A stretch of DNA of 64,000 nt from Chromera velia (taxonomy: Eukaryota > Sar > Chromeraceae): assembly GCA_018398765.1 (NCBI GenBank), contig JAHBMJ010002304.1, positions 1 to 64,000 of the forward strand, read 5' to 3'. The notes beneath the pieces were generated by a model. It was not told where the DNA came from. It saw only the letters and a list, made by a program, of their open reading frames with translations, and made no database searches. Position 1 is the stretch's first letter. Each line of letters begins with the position of its first letter. Positions 9,667 through 20,218 of the stretch are shown here, one piece after another. The position numbers were made by a program, and so were the translations under genes.

Positions 9667-10915
9667 GTGTATGCAACGCGGCGGCGGGTCATACAGATGT
9701 GCATGGACCAATTAGAACCCGCCGTCAGACCTTAACCGGCTCAAAAATTTCGAGGGGAAAAGGAACAGCCCTCTGTTCCCTTTTCCCTCCTGGACTCAAA
9801 CCAATGACCCTAGGAGACATCAGTTCGCCTCTCTAGACTCTCTCTAGCTGCTTGGTATAGAAAAAACGACTCCCAGACTCACAGGGAGTCCAAAGAATGG
9901 ACGTCTGAAGTCTGACACCTGAAGAGGCCAAAGTGGCCTTCCTGGACTCAGAAGTTCAGAAAGGGCTGTGGTACATCAATGATGATAAAATGCATACCAA
10001 CACGCTCCATCTAGTCCAGGTAACTTAGTTCCAACAGGGGATAAGGAATGGTTGATGCACTGTGGACTTCAACTAATAAGTCTGCTCATGAACAGAAAGA
10101 TACACTCCACATGGCGCCCTATGTCAAATTGCCGGAAGGGCTTTTTCCTTCTTGAGCACTTTAAACCTGCAGCCATCGCATAAAGGTACTGTCCAACACT
10201 TATATGCTCCTGTCTGGAAGGAAAGAGCAGGACAGAACCACTTACCGGGGGAGCTGGAGGTCGATTAATACCCCTGAGACGCCAATAATATTATTCTCCA
10301 CAACTAGAACACAAAACAATCTCGCCTTCCCACAACCAGCAGACTCACCAGGAACCTATCCCGCTGGCCTGGGAGGATGAAACAGATACAGGGCATTAGG
10401 TAAAATTGCTGGGGATCGATTCTGCGGCCTCCTGGTAGAAAGAAGGAATGTTGCTTTAGACGCCTGGGAGGTACTTTCCTGACTGGTCTAGACTGGAGCT
10501 GCCAGACACGCCAAAGCAGATCAACTGCGCCACAAGACTTCACCCCGACACAGAGGCAAGCTCTCTAGTACTAGGGGAGCGCAATTGTGCCAGTTTGACC
10601 ATCGGTACTACTCTACACAACAAGGTAGACAGGAAGGGACGAGAGGATAAAATGACCCTTCTCTGTATGTTGGTATGCTTTTTAAGCATTCTGAGCACAA
10701 TTTCGGAATTTTGAGAGTGACCCCGGAAAGTTTAAATTTGGCCCAAATTCTTGCAACAATGCACTCAGCGGCCTCTGGGGACCAATTTGGTACCTTTCTG
10801 GGCCCTGGGCGCCGCCAGAATCGTGCAGACCGGCTTAACCGGCTCAAAAATTTCAGACCCTTCTAATTGGTCCATGCACATCTGTATAACCACCTTCCGC
10901 GTTGCGTACAGCCAC
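9667..10915. mobile_element. Inverted-repeat unit with pol III-like boxes (putative)
   Basis: The end blocks at 9667-9717 and 10866-10912 are inverted copies that share ATACAGATGTGCATGGACC, the adjoining AATTAGAA and a GCAACGCGG box. Inside, the block AACCGGCTCAAAAATTT occurs in direct orientation at both ends. The minus strand between them has an A-box-like TGGCGCAGTTGA (10532-10521) and a B-box-like GAATCGATCCCC (10422-10411), and a second B-like GGTTTGAGTCC (9803-9793). This looks like a small non-autonomous element carrying tRNA-derived modules. No protein is encoded and no target duplication was found. Confidence 0.42.
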
Positions 10916-11459
10916 GAAAAGAAACAAACGGTCTGTCTGAATACAACGATCAACCCGAAGCGACTGGGGTTTCCCTGAACTCCGCAGCGGGGCATGTACC
11001 TTTTAATTACGCCATGTGCATGTGCTGTCAGCTAGGCTGTCAGCCTTCTTTCCTGCTTTCTTCTTCCTTCCTGTTCTACTGTCATGGCCAACTTGCTGCC
11101 ATTGAGTGTTGGTTTGCTCTCTTGTGATCGACCTCGGGTTTCCATGACTCGATTTAATTTGCTAATTCTGTTTTTCTTCGTACTTCATCAAAGCGTATGC
11201 AGTTCTTCCTTTGTTCGAATTTCTTCTTTTTGCCTTCCTCGGTCCTGATTGAGAAGTGTTTGTCCACGAACGTTCGTGCAGAAACTGAGTGATGAAAGAG
11301 TTTAACATTCTTGCAAGCATGGCTGGCGTGACCCCCTTCCCAGCTGGGCGGCTTGAGAAGAACCTTGCGCCAGGTTCGACTGGTTTGTCTCTATAACTGG
11401 ATGGCAAGAAAGAAGGCGGCGGGAGTATGAGCGACGGGAGCTCTATTCTGAAAGATCCT

Positions 11460-11865
11460 CACACACACCAGAGGATGAAAGTCAGTTAGCCTGTTAATTT
11501 GCATGGAACGTCTGTCTGCCTGTCTGTCTGTCTGTCTGTCTGAGAAAAAGAGAGAGAAAAAAAGAAACATGTAGTCTGTTGTTCTTTGCTTACTTGCTTG
11601 CTTACTTGCTTGCTTGTTTATCTGTTTGTTTGTTTGTTTCTTATCAGTTGTGTGTATGTGGTCTCTTTTTTCCCCTCCTTCCATTGCCCCTCCCCGGGCC
11701 TTTCTCTGCTGCCCTGACTGAGCCGAAATAAGCATGACGTAAACCGCTTGAGGTCAAAGGTTGACTCAGTGGTTTGATTTACAGTCCGAACTCCTCTTTT
11801 TGTTTTCTCGTTCTTTTTCTTTCTGTCTGTCTTTCTTTCTGTCTGTCTCTTTGTAGAAACATATA

Positions 11866-11900
<35 letters not shown>

Positions 11901-11988
11901 AGTCTGTAAAAAAAGAAGAAACATATAGTCTGTCTGTCAATCTTTCTTTTTTTCTTTCTTTCTTTCTTTCTTTCTTTTTTTCTTTCTT

Positions 11989-12020
<32 letters not shown>

Positions 12021-12060
12021 TTCTGCCTCCCTCCCTGCCTCCCTTCATTTTCCTTTCGTT
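11460..12060. repeat. TCTG and TTTC microsatellite cluster
   Basis: Blocks of (TCTG)n at 11515-11545 and 11865-11905 and (TTTC)n at 11945-12025. The phrase GAAACATATAGTCTGTCTGT occurs twice here, and similar phrases recur at 23985-24165 inside the FRA10AC1 intron, so a longer satellite unit is dispersed. Confidence 0.7.
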
Positions 12061-12290
12061 CGTTCTTTCTTTTTTTCGTTCGTTCGCGCCTTTTTGTTCT
12101 TTCTACTTATTATTTTGCTCTTGTTTTCTTTTTCTTTCCTCCCTCTCCTCCTTCCTTCCTCCCCTCTGTTGCTGCCAAGATCTCCTTACTTGTATGTCTT
12201 TCTGTCTGCACGTCTCTTGCGCATCTGAAAAAGAAGGAAGACAACTAACTTAATTCCATTCTCTTGCAGCCCTTTTTCTTTAAACATGCG
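12060..12290. repeat. Dispersed pyrimidine-rich repeat, copy 2
   Basis: Second copy of the 8060-8290 repeat in the same orientation, ending in the same CTTGCAGC motif that looks like a 3' splice site in both. Downstream sequence of the two copies then diverges. Confidence 0.6.
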
Positions 12291-13129
12291 ACCCTTCGTA
12301 TTGCGTCGGTGGAAATGCATCCGGCCAGTTCGATCGTTCTTCTGCTGTCCTAGGAATGCACTCAATTGAATAATTGCAGCAAGGGCACGTCGGTAAAGGC
12401 CCAGGAATTTCAACATCGACAGAAGAGCCCAAAAGGTAAGTAAGTTGAGTGTCTGACTGACCTTCACACAGTTGATGCTGCGTGTATCAAGAGCATACAC
12501 CAAGAAAGGGAAAGGAGAAAAAATGGCTGTTCTTTGTGACAAAAAAGGCAGAGCAGAGGACGAGCGATTCATTGTCCATCGCTTTGTTGGGCGTTTCCCT
12601 CATCTCTTTAACTTTGAAGGCATGTGTCTTTTCTGCAGATACAATATGAGATATCGTGTATATCAAGACGGTGAGCTAGGATTAGAGGAGAGGAAGGGAG
12701 GGGGGACCCTTTCCGCTACCTTGTCTATTTATGTCCAAAGCTGATTTGTCTTACCCCCCCTTCTATATAAGTTGAACGCGTTGCAAGTAGGAGAGCGAAA
12801 AGCAGTACCTAACTGCTGTGATGGTACCACTCTTGAGGGGTATAAAGAACATCTAAGCCGCCAAAGACTGCACGTGCGACCGTGCCGACGTACGCTAGGG
12901 AAAGGGTGGAACTTTGCAGTGGTAATGAAAGTGCAACACGTGTACACATGATTTTCATGAGAGAAACATTTCGGCATCTTCGCCGCTCGTATATACTGTG
13001 GGTCCGATCATGCCCCATCCGTTTCTCAAAAATGCTAGCGACAGTCTGCTTGTCGACTTATGCATCTTATTTGTGCTACTGACTGGGTAATTTTGCCTCC
13101 CCTGTTGCTTTCATGCATGCATGGGGCAG

Positions 13130-13196
13130 CACAGGAGAGCAGAGCGGTTGTTGAAGTCAACGTCTACGAGAAAACCGCCATACCCTTTGGGTGAGC
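13130..13196 (+). CDS. Isolated exon-like segment, FAD-enzyme-like (weak)
   Basis: An open frame reads AAQESRAVVEVNVYEKTAIPFG and ends at a good donor (GG|GTGAGC). The VxVYEKxxxPFG pattern is typical of the second half of an FAD-binding Rossmann fold, as in ferredoxin/adrenodoxin reductases. No exon with the preceding GxGxxG motif or the following part was found nearby, so this is either a fragment or chance. Confidence 0.22.
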
Positions 13197-13224
13197 TTCC
13201 CCTTTTTCAGTCCATAAAAGTTGT

Positions 13225-13236
13225 CTTGCCTACTCG

Positions 13237-13267
<31 letters not shown>

Positions 13268-13275
13268 TTTTTTTT

Positions 13276-13327
<52 letters not shown>

Positions 13328-13520
13328 TCCTTCCTTCCTTCCTTTTTTCCTTCTTTCCCTGCTTGCTTCTTTCTTAAGTTTCCTTTCTTTCCTTCCTTCT
13401 TTCTTTCTCTCCTTCTTTCTTTCTTTCTTTCTTTCTTTCTTTTTTCCTTCCTTCCTTCCTTGTTTCTTTCTTTTCTTTTCTTTCTTTCTTTCTTTCTTTA
13501 TTTATTTATTTATTTTTTTC
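13225..13520. repeat. Long (TTTC)n/(TTCC)n microsatellite
   Basis: Nearly pure pyrimidine on the + strand, mostly TTTC with TTCC blocks, finishing in a (TTTA)n run at about 13497-13512. The long Phe/Ser/Leu ORFs on both frames are products of the repeat. Confidence 0.9.
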
Positions 13521-14062
13521 TTTTGTCAATGTTCCTTTTCTTTGTTTGTGCTCCCACTATCTCCCATTCGTTTGGTTCTCTTGCATGTTGGCGTTTTATT
13601 GAGGGCATTCCTTGCATGGTTCTTTTCCTCCTCTCCCTTCCTTTCCTTTTTCTACCCTTCCTTTCTTCTGTGTCTTCTCTTCCCTCTTTTATGTTGGACT
13701 GTCTGGGAAACGGGAGTGGAGGGGGGGAGGAGGAAGAGACGTATATGCTATCCGAAACATGCAGCCTGTTTGCCTGTCTCCGTTCCCTCTGTCTGCCTTC
13801 CTGCCTGTTAAACTTTTTCATGTGCGTCAAAAGGAGGGAAAGGAAAGAAACACACACCTGCATATAATATTATTATGCTCTCTCTGTGTCTCTCCTCTTG
13901 CAGCTCTTTTTTCATTTTTTCTCGAAAGCTTGTCCTTCAGGGGCCCAGCACGGAAACAGAGTTCGCCTTTTCTTGTATCCAAATCTGGTTGTTGTGCATA
14001 CCGCAAATAAGTTACGTTCCCTTTTCATATTGCCATGATCATCCTCTTTCTCTTGCATTCAG

Positions 14063-14216
14063 GCTCCCGAATTACTATGCGCTCGTGAGGATGACGACGC
14101 CTGAAGCGGCAAATAGGGTGGAAGAGTCCGTCGAAAATGCGATCCGAGGAGCATCCCTCCTCAAGATCTGCCTCGGCAGGGTACTCAGGAATGCTACCGC
14201 GGAACAGGTTGCCAAG
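14063..14216 (+). CDS. Coding exon of an unrecognised duplicated gene
   Basis: Bounded by TTGCATTCAG before and GTGAGAGC after, this 154-nt segment is open in one frame (51 codons plus one base) and reads from PNYYALVRMTTPEAANRV to LLKICLGRVLRNATAEQVAK. A second copy at 15622-15773 conserves the same frame at its start with mostly conservative changes, which argues that it once coded for protein. Family unknown. The donor-side intron has been hit by the transposon at 14230-15097. Confidence 0.5.
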
Positions 14217-14229
14217 GTGAGAGCGCAAG

Positions 14230-15097
14230 CCTAGTTACATCATGGCCGGGTAATTACCAGGTAACCGGTTACCTGGCCGGGCTAGACCAATTTTTTAACA
14301 ATGGCCAGGTTACCGGTTTACCGGCCATATAATTAAAAAAAAAAAAAAAATCTAGAAAAAAAAATTAAAAAAAAATATAGAAAAAAAAATTATAGAAAAA
14401 AAATTAAAAAAAAATCTGGCCGCATTCAAAAGACGCGGAAACTTTTGAATCCTAAAACTGTTTTTCTTTCATGCATGAAACTCATATGCACGTACAACAA
14501 GTGAATAACATGCATGAAAATCGATGAAACACATTCATGCGGCATGAAAGCACACACACATACACAAAACACGCGTGAAACACATGCACAGTCAACTCGA
14601 CGTAATAGCTGTATCTAAACAAAAACCAGTTGAGGGATTTTGATTCATTAACTGATTTGCGCAGATACTTTCTATCTAGCGCCTCTTCTCAGACTCTTCT
14701 TGGTATTGACGACAGCCCGAGGCTGAGGCTGGACAAAATCGATGACTTCCTCCCCTCCCCCTCTTCTGACTGCTTCTGTGGATGCATCAGGCTCATTTAC
14801 TCTCTCCTCCAACTCAACCTCCAAAGCCTCTGACCTTTGCATCACTGAACGATCATATTCAATTGCGACAGGAGACTGCATACAGGCGCGCACGGATATC
14901 ACAAGCATGCCTGACGCGCCGGGCGCGGTCGCGGCGGCCCCCATTGCGCCAAGGCCACGCGGCGGCCGCACGGACGTCGATCGGGCCGCGGCGCGGGCCC
15001 GCGGCGCCGTCGCGACTCGGCTGGCCAGGTTACCGGCCAACCTGGTAACCATCCCCCTATTTCTGGCTGACTACCAAGTTACCAGGATGCACCTAGG
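14230..15097. mobile_element. hAT-like non-autonomous DNA transposon
   Basis: An 868-bp insertion flanked by the 8-bp direct repeat AGCGCAAG (14222-14229 and 15098-15105). Its ends are imperfect inverted repeats starting CCTAG: CCTAGTTACATCATGG at the left, and CCTAGGTGCATCCTGG as the complement of the right end. Subterminal GGTTACC/GGTAACC boxes are clustered near both ends, including the perfect palindrome CCAGGTAACCGGTTACCTGG near 14258. The paralogous segment at 15770-15790 lacks the insertion and shows the empty site. An 8-bp duplication and multiple subterminal boxes fit hAT elements. Composition changes sharply inside, from poly-A to very GC-rich at 14880-15020. A minus ORF at 14672-15052 (126 codons) is not recognisable as transposase. 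Confidence 0.72.
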
Positions 15098-15356
15098 AGC
15101 GCAAGTGACCTGATACTGAAAAAGTTGTTGCAAATTCAGACGGCAGCGTACCATTGCACCAACGCATTTCAGTGTTGAACAACTTTCTGACCGATAGATT
15201 TCTTTGCGCTTTTCTTCGTTTATTTTGGATCGAGTCTTTCACTTTGAAGAACAGTTTTTCTAGCTTTATGATCCCTTCGCCCTCCTTGCAGTCAACGCGC
15301 TCTCTGACGGCCATATGATGGCTTGCACCGCTGAAATCTTGTTTATGAACGTGCAT

Positions 15357-15420
15357 TGCTGCAGCTTTTCGACTTCTTTAGGGATGTGGCATTTGTTTCG
15401 GTGGAGGAGGCTAAGGGGTC
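15357..15420 (+). CDS. Possible small exon of the duplicated gene
   Basis: After a CTGCAG acceptor the frame reads LFDFFRDVAFVSVEEAKGS and then meets a GTAGGT donor-like site. It lies 200 bp upstream of the broken duplicate exon on the same strand. Composition looks coding but no homology is recognised. Confidence 0.28.
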
Positions 15421-15621
15421 CGTAGGTCTCTTCTTCTTTTCACTTTTTTTTTTGTGCCCTTCTGTGGTTTCAATGCTCGTTAAACTCTTTACGGACGCCG
15501 AGCTCACCAGCACGGTAAATCAATTTTTGACCAGATTTGGCGTGTTTCTCGAGAGGCAATATAGATCAAATGAAGTCGCGTCCTTTTTATATTGCCATCA
15601 TCCTTTTTCTCTTGCATTCAG

Positions 15622-15773
15622 GCTCCCGAACCACTATGCCCTGGTAACAATGACGATGCCTGAAGTGGCCCATAGAGTGGAAGTCGAGGATGCGATCTGA
15701 GGAGTATCCCTGGTCAGGATTGATGCGCCTCGGCGGGGTGCTAAGGACTGCTACTGCGGACCACGTTGCCAAG
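15622..15773 (+). pseudogene. Broken duplicate of the 14063-14216 exon
   Basis: The 152-nt segment aligns over its whole length with the exon at 14063-14216, keeps both splice-site contexts, but has a net loss of 2 nt and an in-frame TGA after the codons for VEVEDAI. It is therefore a decayed paralogue. Its downstream flank (AGCGTAAGTGACC...) is the uninterrupted version of the site where the hAT-like element inserted in the other copy. Confidence 0.62.
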
Positions 15774-15935
15774 GTCAGAGCGTAAGTGACCTCATACTGA
15801 AAAAGGCGTTACAAATTCAAACGGCAGCGTACTATCTTTGAAGTTTGTCCTTCATGCGTATGCGTGATTTTGCTTGTCGCTGCTCAGATTGGCTCAGACG
15901 CACCTTCCTTTTTTTTTGTCATACATTAATTGCAG

Positions 15936-16177
15936 CGGTGTATCCCGGTCTGTCTCATGCTGAACTTGTCTCTTCCCAAGACGAGGAAGACGATTTCTGG
16001 CTAGATTTCTGGTCGAATCCTAGGGTCGAATCCTTACACTGCTCCTGTCTTTCCTCTTTGAAGACTGTGGAGATTCCCTCTGACAGTGTTCCCCAACTTC
16101 CCCTGGATCTGCAGCCTAAGAACGGGTGTGTCCACGCAATCCCGTTCATAAACTATCCCTTCCATCACAATTACTGA
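15936..16177 (+). CDS. Probable terminal exon of the duplicated gene
   Basis: After a TTGCAG acceptor the frame runs for 80 codons to a TGA, with motifs YPGLSHAELVSSQDEEDDFW and PSDSVPQLPLDLQPKNGC. It has normal coding composition and an acidic/aromatic cluster. The acceptor region is duplicated at 7440-7600. Since the neighbouring exon copy is broken, this may be part of a pseudogene. Confidence 0.38.
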
Positions 16178-16199
16178 TGGCCGGAGAAACGGACAGTTC

Positions 16200-17440
16200 G
16201 TCACTGTGGACTGTACTGGGGCCGGGGGTTGGGGGCGGTCTTGGATCCCTCTGGAGTCTCTACGGGCGGCTGTAGATGAGGCTTGAAGGGGGAGGTAGGG
16301 GCAGAGATGTGATGAATGTGAGATGTAGAAAGAGGAAAGGATGCCGAGAGAATGAAGGGGACTCGGGACTCAATGGGAGGAAGTATTTACGAGGGTTTGG
16401 TGTATTGATTCATACCGTGCGGCGTGCATGATTTACGTTTCTTTTCTTCTGGGCGTCCAGTTTTGAAGTAATTTAAAAATATCCGGCCTATAATTTTATG
16501 ATATACTAACGTCTCTTAATTGATAGTCTGATATCAATGATATCATAATCATTGATTCAATGATTGATTGCATGATAAATTGTCAAAATTGTTTATATAG
16601 TTCCGCAATCCAATCGATCTGCATTAGGTGTTGTCTCGTAGCAATATCCCGCTCTATGTCTAAGTAATAATAAAGTTTTTATATGAAACAAAACATATAT
16701 CGATTAAAATCTAGATGAAAATATTAAAGTGAATGATAAATGATTTAGTGGTGTTCTAGAGCACCGTCGCCGTTTTGTCTAGCCTTTTGTCTTCTAAGCT
16801 AGATAAAAAAACTAAAAAAAACTAAAATTATACCAAAACTATCTATATAGGGTATTAAACCCTGGCAGGCTCCACTTCCTATAATTATATATACTTTGCA
16901 GGTTTCTTTATTTTTATATATATTTGCTAGTATATATTTGTTGCCTCAGTATTTTAGAAAGTTTCAAGTTATTATCTTCTAGATGCATGTTGTTTGTGTG
17001 AGCTTAACATTCGAGTTGAACACTAGGTTGAACATCTCCAAACAGCTAGGTTGAACCCCTAAGTAAACACAAACTGACATCTACATTGGCATTACAATTT
17101 ACAATTGCAAGTCACCTAGTGCATCATTTAGTGCATCATAAATGATAAGTAATAAATGATTTTAAATCATTGATTTAGTGGTGCCCTAGAGCACCGTGAC
17201 TGTCACTATCCTCAGTGGTAACTTCCACTACAATGTGTCTTCAATGTCTTGACTGCAATATCTCCTTTGCTAGCTCCTCTAGTAGCTCCTTTGTTTTCTT
17301 CGGTCGATCTCCTCTTAGGAGATCGTGGTCCGATCCATCCCTTAGCTTCTTCTTTAACCAGTACCCTGCTCGATATTTCAATGTTACTAAATCTTCACTG
17401 CACCCTCACATGAGACTTCTTCAGATCCTTCGCTGCATGT
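16200..17440. other. AT-rich spacer
   Basis: No gene is supportable. The motif ATTTAGTGGTG..CTAGAGCACCGT occurs at 16742-16771 and 17168-17197; its core (GGTG.TCTAGAGCACC) is nearly palindromic. The rest is AT-rich with short A and T runs. Confidence 0.5.
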
Positions 17441-19678
17441 TCATGCTGCCGTTGCCTTCTTGCTCATGTTCTCCACCTGCTCCTCAAATTCCCTTTCCTT
17501 CTCTGCCTCCCTGTCCTCATACTCCCTCCTGTGCTGGGAGGCGAGATCAACGAGGTTCGGCTTCTCCTCCCCAGGTCTTCTGATCACTGCATGACCCAGG
17601 CGCTGTACTTCCTTTCTTGCCCTCACGATGTCCTCAGGGTCTTGGAAGGGAACTCCCGCACGCGCACACTGCTCCTTCAACATGTCATACGCCAACGCTA
17701 CCGCGAAGGACGTGATTGTCAAATGGGGGTTGGCCTCTGTGATCTCAGGAAGGGAGGCACCGGACCCAACACGCAGATTTCGCACAACTTCCTCGGAATT
17801 CAATCCTTTCCGCACTCTGAATTCTTCATCTGCCACTGCACCCTCCTTTCCTGCCTTGCACGTGGACATCCAGTGGAAGGCTGTCCCCATCTCCTCTCTG
17901 ATGAACGGACAGAGATGGTCATCGTCCAGAGGGAGAGAGGGGGGAGGAGAGATGCGATCTCCAACCAGACCTTTCTCCTTCAGAGTCTCGAACATCGTGA
18001 TTGTGCGTCTGCAAAACAAGACAACACACGAGCGGCAAGAACAGGGAGGTGAATTGCACACCCAAGGCAGTCAATAGCCGTTTAGGGACCGGAAATTAGA
18101 AGAGCTCCGGCGTTGCGTGCAAATACACGAATGCTCCCGTCCCTTCCATCTCCACACATCCACCGACCTGCATGCGGCTGCGAGCATCTTGAGCATCTCC
18201 GTCTGATCCTCGTGAATCAGCGTGGCGCCCTCCTTCGGGTCGTTGCTCTTCACGTAGAGGCGGTAGCCTGCAGTCTCGGCGGCAGGCTGGGTGCAGTTGG
18301 GCGTTGCCACAATAGCGGTCCCGTCAGTATAGGGCGGCGCCGCAATGCCCCAGTGTGCGAGTACGAAATCCCCTGCCCTGGTCTTTCCGATCTCCTCCAC
18401 AGGGGGGGGGTCCAGTTGGTTGTCGGCCCCCCTCCCTCTGGCAGTGTAGAAGGAAACTAGGGCCCAATCCATGCACCCGCTTCTGGGCATCTCACCTGGA
18501 CCAAAAAAGAAGGGGGGAAGAACAAAACAAAAAGAAAAAGAAACATCAGAAGTGAGAAGCGGAATATGACGCAGGGGGGAGAGCAGTCGAGAATTTGCCG
18601 TCGCAGCGCAACGCTCGGGCTCTTTCCTCAATCGAAATGCACATATCTGCTCTGACTAAGACTAAAAACAAGTTCCTCCTTCACCTGTGCTGTCTGATCG
18701 AACAACGCTTCAATAAAACAAGGCATTACAAATATCTCTCCCTCCCGCCTGTGCCCTTTGTCTGCCTTGATTCCCCCACAGAACCTCGGCCGCGCACATA
18801 GACAGACGGACAGACAGTCACTGAGAAACGCAGGCACTCAGACAGACAGACGGACTCACCATTCTCATCCAGGTTCCTGTCATCCCATTCGTACTGGACG
18901 CAAATCTCGTTGTGGTCGACGCCGTGGCCGACCTGCAGACACATTTGCTCTCACATCATACAGAAAAAGAGTATTATGGAATGGAGGCAAGTGATTCAGT
19001 CAAGAGGAGTGTGTGGGGGAAGAGCATAAACATCCGTCGGAACAGAAAAGCAAAAACAAATCAAGAATAACACAGCGATCCCTCTCCCCCCAACTGACCT
19101 CAGGGTTATCCACAACCACAGGCACTCCCAGTTTCTCAGACACAGATTTGGGCCCCACCCCGGACCTCTGGAGGATCGAGGGGGCCCCCAGGGCCCCGGC
19201 AGTCACTGCCACTTCTCCGATCTTCTCATCCAACCTCACAGGCTTCACGTCGCCTCTCTGGTGCACAATCACCCCGGTGGCCTTCTTCTTGTCTTCATCG
19301 AAGAGCACACGCTCTACCTGGGCCTCTGAGGCAACGCGGAGCTTCTTGGGTCGGCCCGTGTGCTCCACAAGGTAGGCGGGGGTCCATCTGTAGAGGTAGA
19401 GGTAACAGTGAAGTGCAAACAGGATGGATGAGTCATTTCAGTCAACGTTGATGCTCACGTCAGCTCCAAAAATCATTTTGACAGAGAAAAAAAAGAAAAC
19501 AAGAAAGAAAGAAAAGGAGAGAGAGAGAGGGGNNNNNNNNNNNNNNNNNNNNNNNNNNNGAGAAANAGAAAGAGAAAGAGAAAGAGAAAGAGAAAGAGAA
19601 AGAGAAAGAGAAAGAGAAAGAGAAAGAGAAAGAGAAAGAGAAAGAGAAAGAGAAAGAGAAAGAGAAAGAAAGAAAAAA

Positions 19679-19709
<31 letters not shown>

Positions 19710-19752
19710 GAAGGAAGGAAGAAAAGAAAAGAAAAGAAAAGAAAAGAAAGGA

Positions 19753-19783
<31 letters not shown>

Positions 19784-19826
19784 GAAGGAAGGAAGAAAAG
19801 AAAAGAAAAGAAAAGAAAAGAAAGGA

Positions 19827-19857
<31 letters not shown>

Positions 19858-19900
19858 GAAGGAAGGAAGAAAAGAAAAGAAAAGAAAAGAAAAGAAAGGA

Positions 19901-19931
<31 letters not shown>

Positions 19932-19974
19932 GAAGGAAGGAAGAAAAGAAAAGAAAAGAAAAGAAAAGAAAGGA

Positions 19975-20005
<31 letters not shown>

Positions 20006-20048
20006 GAAGGAAGGAAGAAAAGAAAAGAAAAGAAAAGAAAAGAAAGGA

Positions 20049-20079
<31 letters not shown>

Positions 20080-20122
20080 GAAGGAAGGAAGAAAAGAAAA
20101 GAAAAGAAAAGAAAAGAAAGGA

Positions 20123-20218
<96 letters not shown>

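Noticed and set aside
13121-13867. 248-codon + strand ORF resembling a hydrophobic membrane protein
   Set aside because: Its core is a (TTTC)n/(TTCC)n microsatellite, open in several frames.
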